Assembly (NCBI GenBank): GCA_033763395.1
Contig: JANRKQ010000242.1
Coordinates: 15,239-79,238 of the forward strand
DNA length: 64,000 bases
DNA from: Xiheimicrobium sp033763395
GTDB lineage: Bacteria; Myxococcota; Myxococcia; Myxococcales; Myxococcaceae
Direction: 5' to 3'
The position numbers and the translations under genes were made by a program. The notes beneath the pieces were generated by a model. The model did no database searches and was not told the DNA's origin. It was given only the letters and a program-made list of their open reading frames with translations. This document shows, one piece after another, positions 35,045 to 44,365 of this stretch (its first letter is position 1; every line of letters starts with the position of its first letter).

Positions 35045-36157
35045 ATGCGCTTCCTCGTCGCGGGCCTCGTGCTCATCGTCGTCGGCATCGGAGTGACCGA
35101 GTACGTTCGTCGGCACCCGTCCGAGGCGAGCAAGGCCGCGAAGAGCGGCGCGAAGAAGGTGGCCAACGCGCCCGTCGCCCCGCCCACCATGAAGGCCCTC
35201 ATCGAGACCGCCACGCCGCCCGCCGACACCGCCGGTGACGCCCAGGCCTTCGCGCCCACCGTCGAGGCCCTCGTCGCCTCGGGCGGTGACGCCGTGACGG
35301 GGTTTTCCCCCGTGCTGCGCGGCCCGGTGAAGGCGCGCGAGCTCAAGGTGGCCGGTGACGGCGCGGTGCTGGTGATTGAGAAGAACGGCTCCTCGGCGCT
35401 GGTGAAGGTGCCCGCCGCGGGCGCTCCGGTGGTGCTGTCGGTGCGCACCGCCAACGTCGCCGCCGTCGTCGTCGACGAGGACCGCGTGGTGTGGGCCGAG
35501 GGTGGCCAGGTGAAGTCGCTGCCGCTCGCGGGCGGGGCGGTGAAGACGCACGTGTCGTTCGTGCGCGCCCTCGTCACCAGCGTGGCGGCGCGCGGCGCCA
35601 AGCTCGTGGTGTCGCTCGTCCCGAAAGACGGAGACCCCTTCTCGTCCGACCCGAACGGCGCCGTGGCCCTCGTCGACGGCGACGACGTGACGCTCATCGC
35701 CAGCGAGCAGATTCGGCCCCGCGAGGTGATGTTCGACGGAAAGGACGAGGCCTTCTTCGTCGCAGGGTACCCGTCAGGCCTCACCCGCGCGGCCCTCGAC
35801 GGCTCATTCACCGCGCGCATCGCCGAGCGCGCCGACGGGCCCATCGCCCTCGAGGCCGACGGCGTCACCTGGCGCTTTCCACAGGCGAGCGCCCCGGAGC
35901 TCCGCCGCGGCGCCCGGGCCGGTGGCGCGGTGAAGTCCATCGCGCGCGTCGACGCCGAGTGGCTCGCGGTGCACCAGGGCACCGCTCGCTACACCACCAC
36001 CGGCATCGCGCCCCGCCTGTACGAGGGCAAGCCCGACGCCGAGCCGACCGAGCTGGCCTCCATCAAGGGCGTGGTGAAGGGCCTCGCGTGGAACGGCACC
36101 AAGACGTGGCTCCTCACCGCCGACGACGACGGCGTGGTGATGCTCCAGGTGCAGTGA
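35045..36157 (+). CDS. Membrane-anchored beta-propeller-like protein
   Basis: 370 aa. The N-terminus has one hydrophobic helix (FLVAGLVLIVVGIGVTEYV) followed by a Lys/Ala-rich spacer, so it is a signal anchor. From residue 100 the chain shows regular short strands with Val/Gly turns (AVLVIEKNGSSALVKVPAAGAPVVLS; RVVWAEGGQVKSLPLAGGAVKTHV; EAFFVAGYPSGLTRAALDG), consistent with a five- to seven-bladed propeller outside the membrane. No enzyme motif. It lies 3 bp before the GNAT gene and is probably co-transcribed with it. No good Shine-Dalgarno is seen before ATG 35045. Confidence 0.65.
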   Translation: MRFLVAGLVLIVVGIGVTEYVRRHPSEASKAAKSGAKKVANAPVAPPTMKALIETATPPADTAGDAQAFAPTVEALVASGGDAVTGFSPVLRGPVKARELKVAGDGAVLVIEKNGSSALVKVPAAGAPVVLSVRTANVAAVVVDEDRVVWAEGGQVKSLPLAGGAVKTHVSFVRALVTSVAARGAKLVVSLVPKDGDPFSSDPNGAVALVDGDDVTLIASEQIRPREVMFDGKDEAFFVAGYPSGLTRAALDGSFTARIAERADGPIALEADGVTWRFPQASAPELRRGARAGGAVKSIARVDAEWLAVHQGTARYTTTGIAPRLYEGKPDAEPTELASIKGVVKGLAWNGTKTWLLTADDDGVVMLQVQ

Positions 36158-36160
36158 GGC

Positions 36161-37048
36161 GTGCGGCTCGAGCGGGCCAGCGACGCGGAGAAGGTGGCGC
36201 GCGACCGGCTCACCGCGGCCGCGTGGGGCCGGCACCTGACGGGCGACCAGTTCCTCGCCCGCGAAGCCGCGCTGCGGGCGCACCCCTTCGCCGTCGAGGC
36301 GATGGACACCTGGCTGTGGCGCGACGGCAGCGGCGCGGTGTTGTCGTCGTGTGAGACGTTCCGCGTGCCGTGCGTGCGGGATGAGCGCCGGGGTCACGGT
36401 GTCGTCATCGCGTCGGTCTTCACCGAGCCGAGGCTTCGGGGACGCGGCGCCGCGAGCGCGATGTTGGAAGCGGTCTGCGTCGAGGCCCACGCGCAGGGCG
36501 CGTCGGTGGCGGCGCTCTTCTCCGAGGTGGGCGCGGCGCTGTACGCGCGGGTCGGCTTCGTGGCGCAGCCCTCGTTCGACGTTGTGTTCCCGGCGCGCAC
36601 CGACCCCGGCCGCCCCTGCGTGTCGTGGGACACGGCGGTGGCGGTCGACGGCGCGCCGCAAGGGACGCTCGAGCTGACGGCGCTCCAGGCCGACTGGCAC
36701 GTGGCGCGCGAGCGGTTCTACGCCCAGGCGCTGCATCGGCCTGCGCCCGCCACCCACGGCGCGCGGCTCGGCGAGTCAGCCTGCGCGTGGGCCGCGTCGT
36801 TCCAGACGAACGAGCTGCACGTGCTGTGGTACCGCTTCGCGCGCGACGACGAGGCCGCGGCGTTGATTGCGGCGGCCCGACACGTCGCCCAGGCCTGCCA
36901 GCTCACCCTCGTGCGCTTCTGGGAGACGGAACCGCTCCCGCTGGGCGACGGCGCCCGCGTAGAGCGCACCGACGAGCTGCCGATGCTGCGCGCGCTCGAT
37001 GGCGGGCCCGCGGCGTGGGTGATGATTCACCGCGGCCTGTGGGCGTGA
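36161..37048 (+). CDS. GNAT-family acetyltransferase (Lyc1/Eis-like)
   Basis: 295 aa from GTG 36161, 3 bp after the previous stop. The acetyl-CoA-binding motif A is seen as VFTEPRLRGRGAASAMLEAV (R/Q-x-x-G-x-G/A form), followed by SEVGAALYARVGFV (motif B). The extra C-terminal ~150 residues with FRVP-type start (SSCETFRVPCVRDERRGHG) resemble fungal Lyc1 lysine N-acetyltransferase relatives more than small GNATs. The substrate is not known. It ends 44 bp from the convergent lipoprotein gene. Confidence 0.78.
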   Translation: MRLERASDAEKVARDRLTAAAWGRHLTGDQFLAREAALRAHPFAVEAMDTWLWRDGSGAVLSSCETFRVPCVRDERRGHGVVIASVFTEPRLRGRGAASAMLEAVCVEAHAQGASVAALFSEVGAALYARVGFVAQPSFDVVFPARTDPGRPCVSWDTAVAVDGAPQGTLELTALQADWHVARERFYAQALHRPAPATHGARLGESACAWAASFQTNELHVLWYRFARDDEAAALIAAARHVAQACQLTLVRFWETEPLPLGDGARVERTDELPMLRALDGGPAAWVMIHRGLWA

Positions 37049-37092
37049 CTGGCGCGGGGCCCGCGACGTGCCGCGACCGGTGAGGCCGCACG

Positions 37093-37554
37093 TCAGTCGA
37101 GACAGCTCGCGCGGACGCCCACGATGCGGTCGCCGTCGAGGTAGACCGAGCACCGCCCCTGACCTCCCGGAGGAAAGAAGGGAGAGGACTGCGTTCCACA
37201 CGGCGCGTTGAAGTACGGCGGCCCCAGCGAGGCGATCGACAGACGTGCGCGCAGCGCCTCACAGTCGACGGCCTCGCAGGCGACGGGCTCCGCGGGGGTA
37301 AAGGCCGGGTTGGCGACACAACAGTGGAGCTCGCCGGTGCCCTCGATGAAGGGCTCCAGCAGGGTGAAAGACACCGTCGTCGGACGGCCGGCGGGCATGA
37401 GGGGCAACGAGGAAAGAGGCGTGTCGAGGGTGATGGCGTTGCAGAGCTCGCCCCCGGGCCCGACTCCGCCGCCGCAGCCCAGGTGTGACATGGCCGCCAG
37501 ACAAACCGTCACGACACGAAGAGCCTGGCCGAGAGAATCGAGCGTGATGGGCAT
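37093..37554 (-). CDS. Small cysteine-containing lipoprotein
   Basis: 153 aa. MPITLDSLGQALRVVTVCLAAMSHLGCGGG shows a lipobox-like SHLGC (C27). The rest is a compact secreted domain with paired cysteines (ELHCCVANP, ACEAVDCEALRARL, FNAPCGTQ, GRCSVYLDGD). No family was recognised. Alone on its strand, it diverges from the STAS-like gene 172 bp away. Confidence 0.65.
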   Translation of the reverse strand: MPITLDSLGQALRVVTVCLAAMSHLGCGGGVGPGGELCNAITLDTPLSSLPLMPAGRPTTVSFTLLEPFIEGTGELHCCVANPAFTPAEPVACEAVDCEALRARLSIASLGPPYFNAPCGTQSSPFFPPGGQGRCSVYLDGDRIVGVRASCLD

Positions 37555-37726
37555 GACCCGCGCGTGGGCATCTTTTGTGCCTCACAGGACGCCGCTCAAA
37601 GTCGACTGGCCGACGCATCGCCGACACCGTCGAGCGTGTGACGTCAGACGGCTGACGGACTCACTCCAAGTCCCCGAGACGACGGCGCTTCCTGATCGGC
37701 GACGGGCTTGCACCGCCTTTTTTGCC

Positions 37727-38179
37727 ATGTTGACCGACTCCGCGACCGATGCTCTGGGTTCTCTCTCCGTGTCCGAGCCTGCCCCGGGCGTGCTCGAAGT
37801 CGTCGTGCAGGGCCGCCTCTCGCCCGCCGTCGGTGCGGTGTTTCCGCGCTACGCGAAGGCCGCCTCGGTGCGCCACGACCGCTGCGCGGTGTTCCTCGAC
37901 GTGCGGGGGCTCAAGGCCTTCGATGGCGCCGTGCGCACCGCGTGGATCAACACCGTCCTCGAGCACAAGGACCGCATCGACGAGGTGGTGGTGCTGTCGA
38001 GCGACCTGCTGGTGACGCTGTCGGCCCGCGCCGCGTCGGTGGCGCTGGCTCCGCTCGGCGTGCGGTTCGACGTCTTCACCGACGAGCGCCGCTACCTCGC
38101 CCGCAGGGCCCGCCGGGTCGACGCCTTCCCCTCGTGCGTCGAGCAACGGTCGGTCTCGCCACATCCCGCCGTGGCCTGA
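37727..38179 (+). CDS. STAS/SpoIIAA-like domain protein
   Basis: 150 aa from ATG 37727. The core (LEVVVQGRLSPAVGAVFPRYAKAA...CAVFLDVRGLKAFDGAVRTAWINTVLEHKDRIDEVVVLSSDLLVTL) has the strand-helix order of STAS-like proteins seen next to signalling genes in myxobacteria. A phosphorylatable Ser as in SpoIIAA is not obvious. Position upstream of a FIST sensor and a hybrid kinase suggests a regulatory partner role. The 164 bp that follow contain no clear promoter element. Confidence 0.6.
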   Translation: MLTDSATDALGSLSVSEPAPGVLEVVVQGRLSPAVGAVFPRYAKAASVRHDRCAVFLDVRGLKAFDGAVRTAWINTVLEHKDRIDEVVVLSSDLLVTLSARAASVALAPLGVRFDVFTDERRYLARRARRVDAFPSCVEQRSVSPHPAVA

Positions 38180-38343
38180 CGCGCGAAGCGCGACTGGAGC
38201 ACCGTTCGCCAAAGCGCCGACAGGCGTGGCACGGGCACCTCGGACTTCAGCGCCGGTTGATCAACCCCCGGGTCGGCCACGACCCGCTCGAAAACTCGAC
38301 GCATCACCTTGACTGGCACGAGGCCGGCCGTGAGCTTTTCTGA

Positions 38344-39474
38344 ATGCGTGCCTTCACCTTCTTCGGTCCGATGGAGCCCACGGCCCGAGCGCGTGAGGTG
38401 CACCGGGCGCTCGCAACCGAGCCCCTCGCCGTCGTCTTCGTCTTCGGCGCGCCAGAGCTGATCCGCGCCGAGGGGCTGGCGCAGGCCCTCCAGTCCGAGT
38501 TCGGCGACGTGCCCGTCGTGGGGTGCAGCACCGCGGGCGAGGTGTGCCCCAGCGGTTACGTGGCCAACAGCCTCACCGTCGTCGGCCTCACCGCACAGAA
38601 CTTCGTGGCGTCGGTTGTTCGACTCGACGCCATCGACCAGGCCACGTTCTCCGACGCCCAGCGCGTCGCGCGCCTCGCCGAAGACGGCCTGCGGCGCCAG
38701 GGCCAGCCGTTATCGACCGATCGCTCCTTCGCGCTGCTGCTGACCGACGGCGTGAGCCTGGCCGAAGAGCGCCTGACGATGTGGCTCCAGCGCGCCCTGG
38801 GTGAGGTGCCGCTGGTGGGCGGCTCGGCTGGTGACGCGCTGTCCTTCAAGGAGACCCACGTGCTCTCCGAGGGCCGCCTGTGGACGTCGGCTGCGCTGCT
38901 CGTCTGCCTCCGTAGCCAGGTGCCGTTCCGCATCATCCGCACACAGCACTTTCGCCCGACGGAGCGAAAGCTGGTGGTGACGGCTGCCCGCCCGCGGGAG
39001 CGGCTGCTCCTCGAGCTCGATGGCCTGCCCGCCGCGCAGGCCTTCGCGCAAGCCATCGACGTGCCCGTCGAGCGCCTCACCCCGGCCGTCTTCGCGCGCC
39101 ACGCCCTGCTGGTGCGCATGGGCGGCGAGGGCTTCGTGCGCTCGATTCGACGCGTCGAGCCGAACGACGCGTTGAGCACCTACTGCGCCATCGAAGAGGG
39201 GCTGGTGCTGACGCTCGGCAGAGGTGAGCAGCTCGTCGAGGGGCTGGAGGCTGCGCTCGACGAGGCCGACCGGGCCATCGGCCCGCTCGCCGGCGTGCTC
39301 ACCTTCGACTGCATTCTGCGGCGCCTCGAGGTCGAGTCGAGCGACCTCGGTGCAGCGCTGAGCGCCGTGTGCCGCCGTTTCAACCTCGTCGGCTTCTCGA
39401 CCTACGGCGAGCAGACCGGCGCGGTGCACGTCAACCAGACGTTCACGGGGGTGGCCCTTGGCCAGCGACGCTGA
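38344..39474 (+). CDS. FIST sensory domain protein
   Basis: 376 aa. FIST_N: VVFVFGAPELIRAEGLAQALQSEFGDVPVVGCSTAGEVCPSGYVANSLTVVGL and LTDGVSLAEERLTMWLQRALGEVPLVGGSAGD. FIST_C: LLVRMGGEGFVRSIRRVEPNDALSTYCAIEEG and GVLTFDCILRRLEVESS. FIST domains bind small ligands, thought to include amino acids, and are often linked to chemotaxis or kinase output. Here the domain is a separate protein whose stop overlaps the start of a hybrid histidine kinase by 17 nt, so the two very probably act as sensor and transmitter. Cytosolic; no TM segments. Confidence 0.92.
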   Translation: MRAFTFFGPMEPTARAREVHRALATEPLAVVFVFGAPELIRAEGLAQALQSEFGDVPVVGCSTAGEVCPSGYVANSLTVVGLTAQNFVASVVRLDAIDQATFSDAQRVARLAEDGLRRQGQPLSTDRSFALLLTDGVSLAEERLTMWLQRALGEVPLVGGSAGDALSFKETHVLSEGRLWTSAALLVCLRSQVPFRIIRTQHFRPTERKLVVTAARPRERLLLELDGLPAAQAFAQAIDVPVERLTPAVFARHALLVRMGGEGFVRSIRRVEPNDALSTYCAIEEGLVLTLGRGEQLVEGLEAALDEADRAIGPLAGVLTFDCILRRLEVESSDLGAALSAVCRRFNLVGFSTYGEQTGAVHVNQTFTGVALGQRR

Positions 39475-41106
39475 AGTCGAACGGCTCCGCGCGCGCGTGG
39501 CCCAGCTCGAGAAGATCAACCATGCGCTGATGAGCCGCGTCGAGCGCAGCCTCGACGAGGACTACGAGTCGTTCCGCACCTTCCAGCTGGCGAGCACGCT
39601 CGAGCGGCTGGTGCGCGAGCGAACGTCGGCCCTCGAGCAGACCCAGTGTGAGCTCGAGCAGACGAACGCGTCGCTCCGCACGGCCCGCGACGCCGCTGAG
39701 CAGGCCGCCCAGGCCAAGTCGCGCTTCCTGGCGAACATGAGCCACGAGATTCGGACGCCCCTCAACGGCCTCATCGGCCTCTTGCGCCTCATCGACGGAG
39801 AGGCCCTGCCCCCTTCGACGCGCGACGACATGCGCGCGGCCACCCGCTCGGCCGAGTACCTGCTGACGCTGCTCAACGACGTGCTCGACCTGAGCCGACT
39901 CGAGGCCGGAGGCGCCACCACCGACCCACGGCCCTTCGAGCTGGCCGACCTCGGCGACGCCCTCACGGAGCTGTTCGCGAGCCAGGCGGTGGGCCAGGGC
40001 CTCACCTTCGAGGTGTCGTACCCCGAGGTGCGCGCCACCGCCGTCGTCGGCGACGCGCGGCTCATTCGGCAGGCCCTGGTGAACCTGCTGGGGAACGCTT
40101 TCAAGTTCACCGCCGAGGGGCGCGTGTGGCTCACCCTCTCCACCGTGCAACGCGAAGGGGCGCTGTGGGCGCGCTTCGACGTCGAAGACACCGGCGTGGG
40201 CATCGCCCCCGAGGTGCTCGCCCGGCTCTTCAAGCCCTTCTCCCAGGCCGACGCGTCGACGACGCGCGTCTATGGAGGGAGCGGGCTGGGGCTGGCCATC
40301 ACGAGAGACCTCGCCCAGCTCCTCGGCGGGGCGGTGCACGTCGAGAGCGAGCCCGGGCGGGGCAGCCGCTTCACCCTCGAGGTGCCCGTCACGGCCTGGC
40401 TGCTGCCGGCGCCGCCCGAGACGCACGTGCTGCTCGACCTCGACGAGACCGACACACCCGGCGCGTTCGCGACTCACTCCTGCAGCTGGGCATCGACTGC
40501 GCCTTCGTCGGCGACGCCGAGCCGGGCTCACGGTGGGACGTCGGCTTCACCCGCGGGCACCGCGCCCAGGCCGGGGCCTTCACCGTCGCCCGCACCGTGC
40601 GCGTCGTCGACGAGATGGAGCCAGGTGACGTCGTGAAGGCGCCGCTCACCGTGGCCTGCGTTCGCCGGGTGCTGGAGCGCAGCGCCGACGCGCCACGCCC
40701 CGCGGCGCCGGCCCACCGCGCCGTGCTGGTGGCCGACGACAACGCCATCAACCGCAACGTCGCCCGGCGCCTGCTCGAGCGCCTGGGCTGCACGGTGACG
40801 CTCGCGGCCAACGGCGTCGAGGCCGTCGAGGCCGCGCGCACCCTCGACTTCGACGTCGTCTTCGTGGACTGCCAGATGCCGGTGCTCGACGGCTACGACG
40901 CCACCCGCGCCATTCGGGCCCTCGGCGGCACCCGCGGGCGCGTGCCCATCGTCGCGATGACGGCGAACGCCTTGCCTGGCGACCGGGACAGCTGCCTCGA
41001 GGCCGGCATGGACGACTACCTCGCCAAGCCGGTCCGCTGCGAGGACCTCGCCCAGCAGCTCCACGCGCTGTCGCGCCTCTCTGAGAGGCGCCGCAGCACT
41101 GGCTGA
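39458..41106 (+). CDS. Hybrid histidine kinase-response regulator, with a 1-nt frameshift near 40457
   Basis: Starts at TTG 39458 inside the end of the FIST gene, preceded by GGGGGTGG. The first frame encodes a coiled coil, HisKA (MSHEIRTPLNG, H96) and HATPase (NLLGNAFKF, DTGVGI, GGSGLGLAI), but then runs into a nonsense tail to 40636. Frame +2 resumes at 'RRVRDSLLQLGIDCAF' (from 40459) and holds a degenerate receiver-like region, then a complete receiver (LVADDNAINRN, VDCQMPVLDGYD, MTANALP, LAKPVR) to 41106. One missing base between 40456 and 40460 joins the parts. Intact, it would be about 549 aa and would relay phosphate from H96 to the receiver Asp. No TM segments, matching a soluble FIST input. 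Confidence 0.85.
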
Positions 41107-41232
41107 CGGCCCCCTCCACCCGGCCCATGACGACGTTGGCCGGCGTGCCCTGTCGCACCGGCGCTCGGCTCCATTTGCCCCACTGCCCGCATCGCGCTAG
41201 CCATGACGCCTCCCATTCACCGGGCGAGGACC

Positions 41233-42171
41233 ATGCGGCGCGCCACCCTTCTCTCCACGACGCTCATCGCGACGCTGGCCCTCGCGGGCCCCGCTGAAGA
41301 CACCGCGAAGGCGCGCGAGGCCTTCGTCGCCGGCCAGGGGCTCTACTCGAGCGGCAAGTACGCCGAGGCCCTCAAGCAATTCGAAGCGTCGTACGCGCTC
41401 AAGCCGCACCCGGCGACCGTCTTCAACATCGCCCGCTGCCTCGACCGCACGAACGAGCTCATCCGCGCGATGACGTCGTACAAGGAGTACCTGCGCCTCG
41501 CCCCCACGGCCACCGACGCTGACGAGGTGACGAAGGCCATCGCCTCCATCGAGCAGCGGCTCCAGGCGAAGGGCACGCAGCACGTGCTGGTGTACACTGA
41601 GCCCATCGCCGCCACTGTCAGCATCGACGGGAAGGAGGTGGGCACCACCTCTCCCGCGGCGACCGCGCTGGCCCCCGGGCAACACACCGTCGTCATCACC
41701 GCGCCCGGCTACGAGCCCTACGAGCGCAGCTTCGCCCTCGGCGCCACCCGCAGCCTCGAGCTCACCGTCTCGCTCTCCACCGCGGTGACGCCGCCCGTCG
41801 GCTCGACGACGAAGCCGGCCGACCCGAAGCGCTCAACCACCTCGAGCCGCGGCACCACGTCAGCCCCGAAGGACGCCGTGTCGACGACGGGCGTCTCGGC
41901 CACCTCGAGCGCCGAGCCCCGCAAGCGGGTCTTCACCTGGGTCGCCGGCGGCGTGGCGGTCGCAGCGGCGGGGGCGAGCCTGGGCACCTTCCTCGCCATG
42001 GGCGCCAACGAGGCTCAGCTCGCGAGCGTCATTCAGTCCCGCACGCGCGAGACCGCCACCAGGCTGTACAACGACGCCTTCACCTTCGGCACCTTGTCCA
42101 CCGTCTTCGCCATCACCGCGGGCGTCTCGGCGGCCGTCGCCGTGCTGCTGTTCTTCATCGAGGGCCGATGA
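41233..42171 (+). CDS. TPR and PEGA domain protein, exported
   Basis: 312 aa from ATG 41233, which opens a signal peptide (MRRATLLSTTLIATLALAGPAE); ATG 41203 would add 10 residues ahead of it. TPR repeats occupy residues 22-95 (AFVAGQGLYSSGKYAEALKQFEASYAL). A PEGA domain follows at 115-175 (VYTEPIAATVSIDGKEVGTTSPAATALAPGQHTVVITAPGYEPYE). Then a Thr/Ser/Pro linker and two C-terminal TM segments (WVAGGVAVAAAGASLGTFLAM; LSTVFAITAGVSAAVAVLLFFI). Common in Myxococcota next to Ser/Thr kinases; its stop overlaps the kinase start (ATGA). Confidence 0.85.
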   Translation: MRRATLLSTTLIATLALAGPAEDTAKAREAFVAGQGLYSSGKYAEALKQFEASYALKPHPATVFNIARCLDRTNELIRAMTSYKEYLRLAPTATDADEVTKAIASIEQRLQAKGTQHVLVYTEPIAATVSIDGKEVGTTSPAATALAPGQHTVVITAPGYEPYERSFALGATRSLELTVSLSTAVTPPVGSTTKPADPKRSTTSSRGTTSAPKDAVSTTGVSATSSAEPRKRVFTWVAGGVAVAAAGASLGTFLAMGANEAQLASVIQSRTRETATRLYNDAFTFGTLSTVFAITAGVSAAVAVLLFFIEGR

Positions 42172-44351
42172 GCGCGCTGCCGTGGGAGTTCATCGTGCGC
42201 CAGGGCCCCGAGCAGGGCCAGCGCATCACCGTGCCGTCAGAGAAGTTCGTCATCGGCTCCGGCGCCGACTGCGAGGTGCGCTTCCCCGCCAACACCGTGC
42301 GCGAACGCCACGCCGAGGTGCGGCGCGTCGATGGCCAGTTCGAGGCGGTCGACCTGACCGGCGCCAGCCTCATGTGGGTCGACGGACAGCCTGCCGCGAA
42401 GGCCGAGCTCTTCTCGGGCTCGGTGCTGCGCGTGGGCCGCGTCGAGCTGCTCTTCGTCTCGCTCGAAGAGACGGCGTCCATCATTCCCGACAGCACCGAG
42501 CGCGCGCTGCCGAAGCTCACCTTCGAGAACAGCCCCAACGCCGACGTGCCGGTGGCCGGCTCGGGCGGAGGCGCGCTGGCGGCGCTCAACAAGGCCACGC
42601 CCCTCTTCAGCTCGGTGGCCGACGCGCACCGGGTGATGAACGCCGCGGGCGCGCCCACCCAGAGCGACGCGCCGTCGTCGGCGTCGGGCAAGTTCGTCGT
42701 CGGTGACGTCATCGACGGGCGCTACCGCATCATGCAGCGCATCGCCGCGGGCGGCATGGGCGAGGTGTACCGCGCGGAGCACGTCGAGCTGGGCAAGCCG
42801 CTGGCCCTCAAGGTGATGTTGCCGACGCTCAACGCCGACCAGGAGTTCGTCAACCGCTTCAAGATTGAAGCCGTCGCCGCCAGCCGCATCGGGCACCCCA
42901 ACATCGTCGACATCTCGGACTTCGGGCGCACCGTCGACGGCCGCTTCTACTTCGCGATGGAGTTCCTCGACGGGCTGACGCTGTCGAGCCTCGTGCACCG
43001 GCACGGCGCGCAGTCGCCGGGGCGCTCGGTGAGCCTCATCCTCCAGGCGGCGCGCGCGCTGGCGGCCGCGCACGAGCTGCACATCATTCACCGCGACCTC
43101 AAGCCCGACAACGTCATGGTGCTGCAGCGCCCGGGCAACCCCGACCTGGTGAAGGTGCTCGACTTCGGCGTCGCGCGCGTCGAGGTCGACCAGGAGTCCA
43201 TCGGCAAGACGGCCGCTGGCATCGTCGTGGGCACGCCGCAGTACATGTCGCCCGAGCAGGCCAAGGCCATCGTCGTCGACGTGCGCAGCGACATCTACTC
43301 GTTGGGCCTCATCCTCTACGAGCTGCTCGCCGGGAAGCCCGCCTTCACCGGAGAGACGCCGCCCATCGTGATGGTGAAGCAGGTGACGGAGCCGCCGCCG
43401 CCGCTCCCCGACTGGGTGCCCGAGGCGCTGACCGAGCTCGTGATGCACATGCTCGAGAAGGACCCGGCCGCGCGCCCGCAGAAGATGAGCGAGGTGGTGG
43501 AGCGCCTCGAGGCGATGCGCCGCGCCTTCAAGACGAGCGACTTCGAGGCGAAGCCCGCCGGCCAGACGGTCGAGCGCACGCCCACGCCGGCACGCCCCGC
43601 CTCGGGCCGCCGGGCCGTCACCACGAAGACCCCTGCGCGCGCGCCCACGCCCACCCGTCCCGGCACGCCGAGGCCCTCGTCGCAGAAGCTGGCCATCGAG
43701 CCGGCGCCGGCGCGCACCATCGCCACCGAGGCGCTCTCGCTCAACGAGACGGCGCCCATTCCCACGCTGCCGAAGCCGGCCCCGGTGGGCGCGACGGAGG
43801 AGGAGCTGCCGCCGGTGCGCTCCTCGCGCGCGCCGCTCATCCTCGGCGTGGTGTTGGCCGTGTCAGCCCTGGCTGGCGCCGCGGTGCTGCTGACGCGGGA
43901 GGACCCGCCCGTCGTGAAGGAGCCGGTCGACACGGTGGTGGTGCCGCCCGAGCCAAAGGTGAAGCCACCCGAGCCGCCCGCCGTCGCCGCCGTCACCGTG
44001 CGCATCGAGACCACCCCGCCGGGCGCGCAGGTCTTCGCCGGCAAGGAGCTGCTCGGCCCCGCGCCGCTCTCCGTCACCCGGAAGCAGGGTGACGTGCTCG
44101 AGCTGCAGGCGTCGCTCGACGGGTACCAGCCCGAGACGAAGTCGGTGACGGTGAGCGCCGACGCGCCCACGGTGTCGCTCACGCTGCAGAAGACGAAGGC
44201 CTCGCCGAAGCCGCCGGACCCCGCGCCGAAACCCGACGAGAAGCCCGAGGTGAAGGCGAGCCCGGACAAGCCGAAGCCCGACGTGAAGCCCACGCCGGAC
44301 AAGCCGAAGCCGAAACCGAAGAAGGACGACCTGAAGGACGTTCCGTTCTGA
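42168..44351 (+). CDS. FHA-Ser/Thr protein kinase-PEGA protein
   Basis: 727 aa. Order: FHA domain (10-100: FVIGSGADCEVRFPANTVRERHAEV), linker, kinase (185-450), Pro/Thr linker, one TM helix (about 560-580), PEGA (about 605-675: TVRIETTPPGAQVFAGKELLGPAPL), and a Lys/Pro-rich tail. Kinase residues are all present: IAAGGMGEVY P-loop, K215 (LALKV), HRDLKPDN with D310, DFG 332-334, and TPQYMSPEQ. An active Hanks-type kinase with its PEGA domain outside the membrane is expected. An N-terminal FHA in the same chain suggests phospho-dependent self-assembly. Coupled to the TPR/PEGA gene by a 4-nt overlap. Confidence 0.93.
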   Translation: MSALPWEFIVRQGPEQGQRITVPSEKFVIGSGADCEVRFPANTVRERHAEVRRVDGQFEAVDLTGASLMWVDGQPAAKAELFSGSVLRVGRVELLFVSLEETASIIPDSTERALPKLTFENSPNADVPVAGSGGGALAALNKATPLFSSVADAHRVMNAAGAPTQSDAPSSASGKFVVGDVIDGRYRIMQRIAAGGMGEVYRAEHVELGKPLALKVMLPTLNADQEFVNRFKIEAVAASRIGHPNIVDISDFGRTVDGRFYFAMEFLDGLTLSSLVHRHGAQSPGRSVSLILQAARALAAAHELHIIHRDLKPDNVMVLQRPGNPDLVKVLDFGVARVEVDQESIGKTAAGIVVGTPQYMSPEQAKAIVVDVRSDIYSLGLILYELLAGKPAFTGETPPIVMVKQVTEPPPPLPDWVPEALTELVMHMLEKDPAARPQKMSEVVERLEAMRRAFKTSDFEAKPAGQTVERTPTPARPASGRRAVTTKTPARAPTPTRPGTPRPSSQKLAIEPAPARTIATEALSLNETAPIPTLPKPAPVGATEEELPPVRSSRAPLILGVVLAVSALAGAAVLLTREDPPVVKEPVDTVVVPPEPKVKPPEPPAVAAVTVRIETTPPGAQVFAGKELLGPAPLSVTRKQGDVLELQASLDGYQPETKSVTVSADAPTVSLTLQKTKASPKPPDPAPKPDEKPEVKASPDKPKPDVKPTPDKPKPKPKKDDLKDVPF

Positions 44352-44365
44352 CGAGGGGCGCGCCA

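Noticed and set aside
38227..38241. TGGCAC-containing sequence resembling a sigma-54 promoter before the FIST gene
   Set aside because: The -12 element (TTGCA) is absent at the required spacing.
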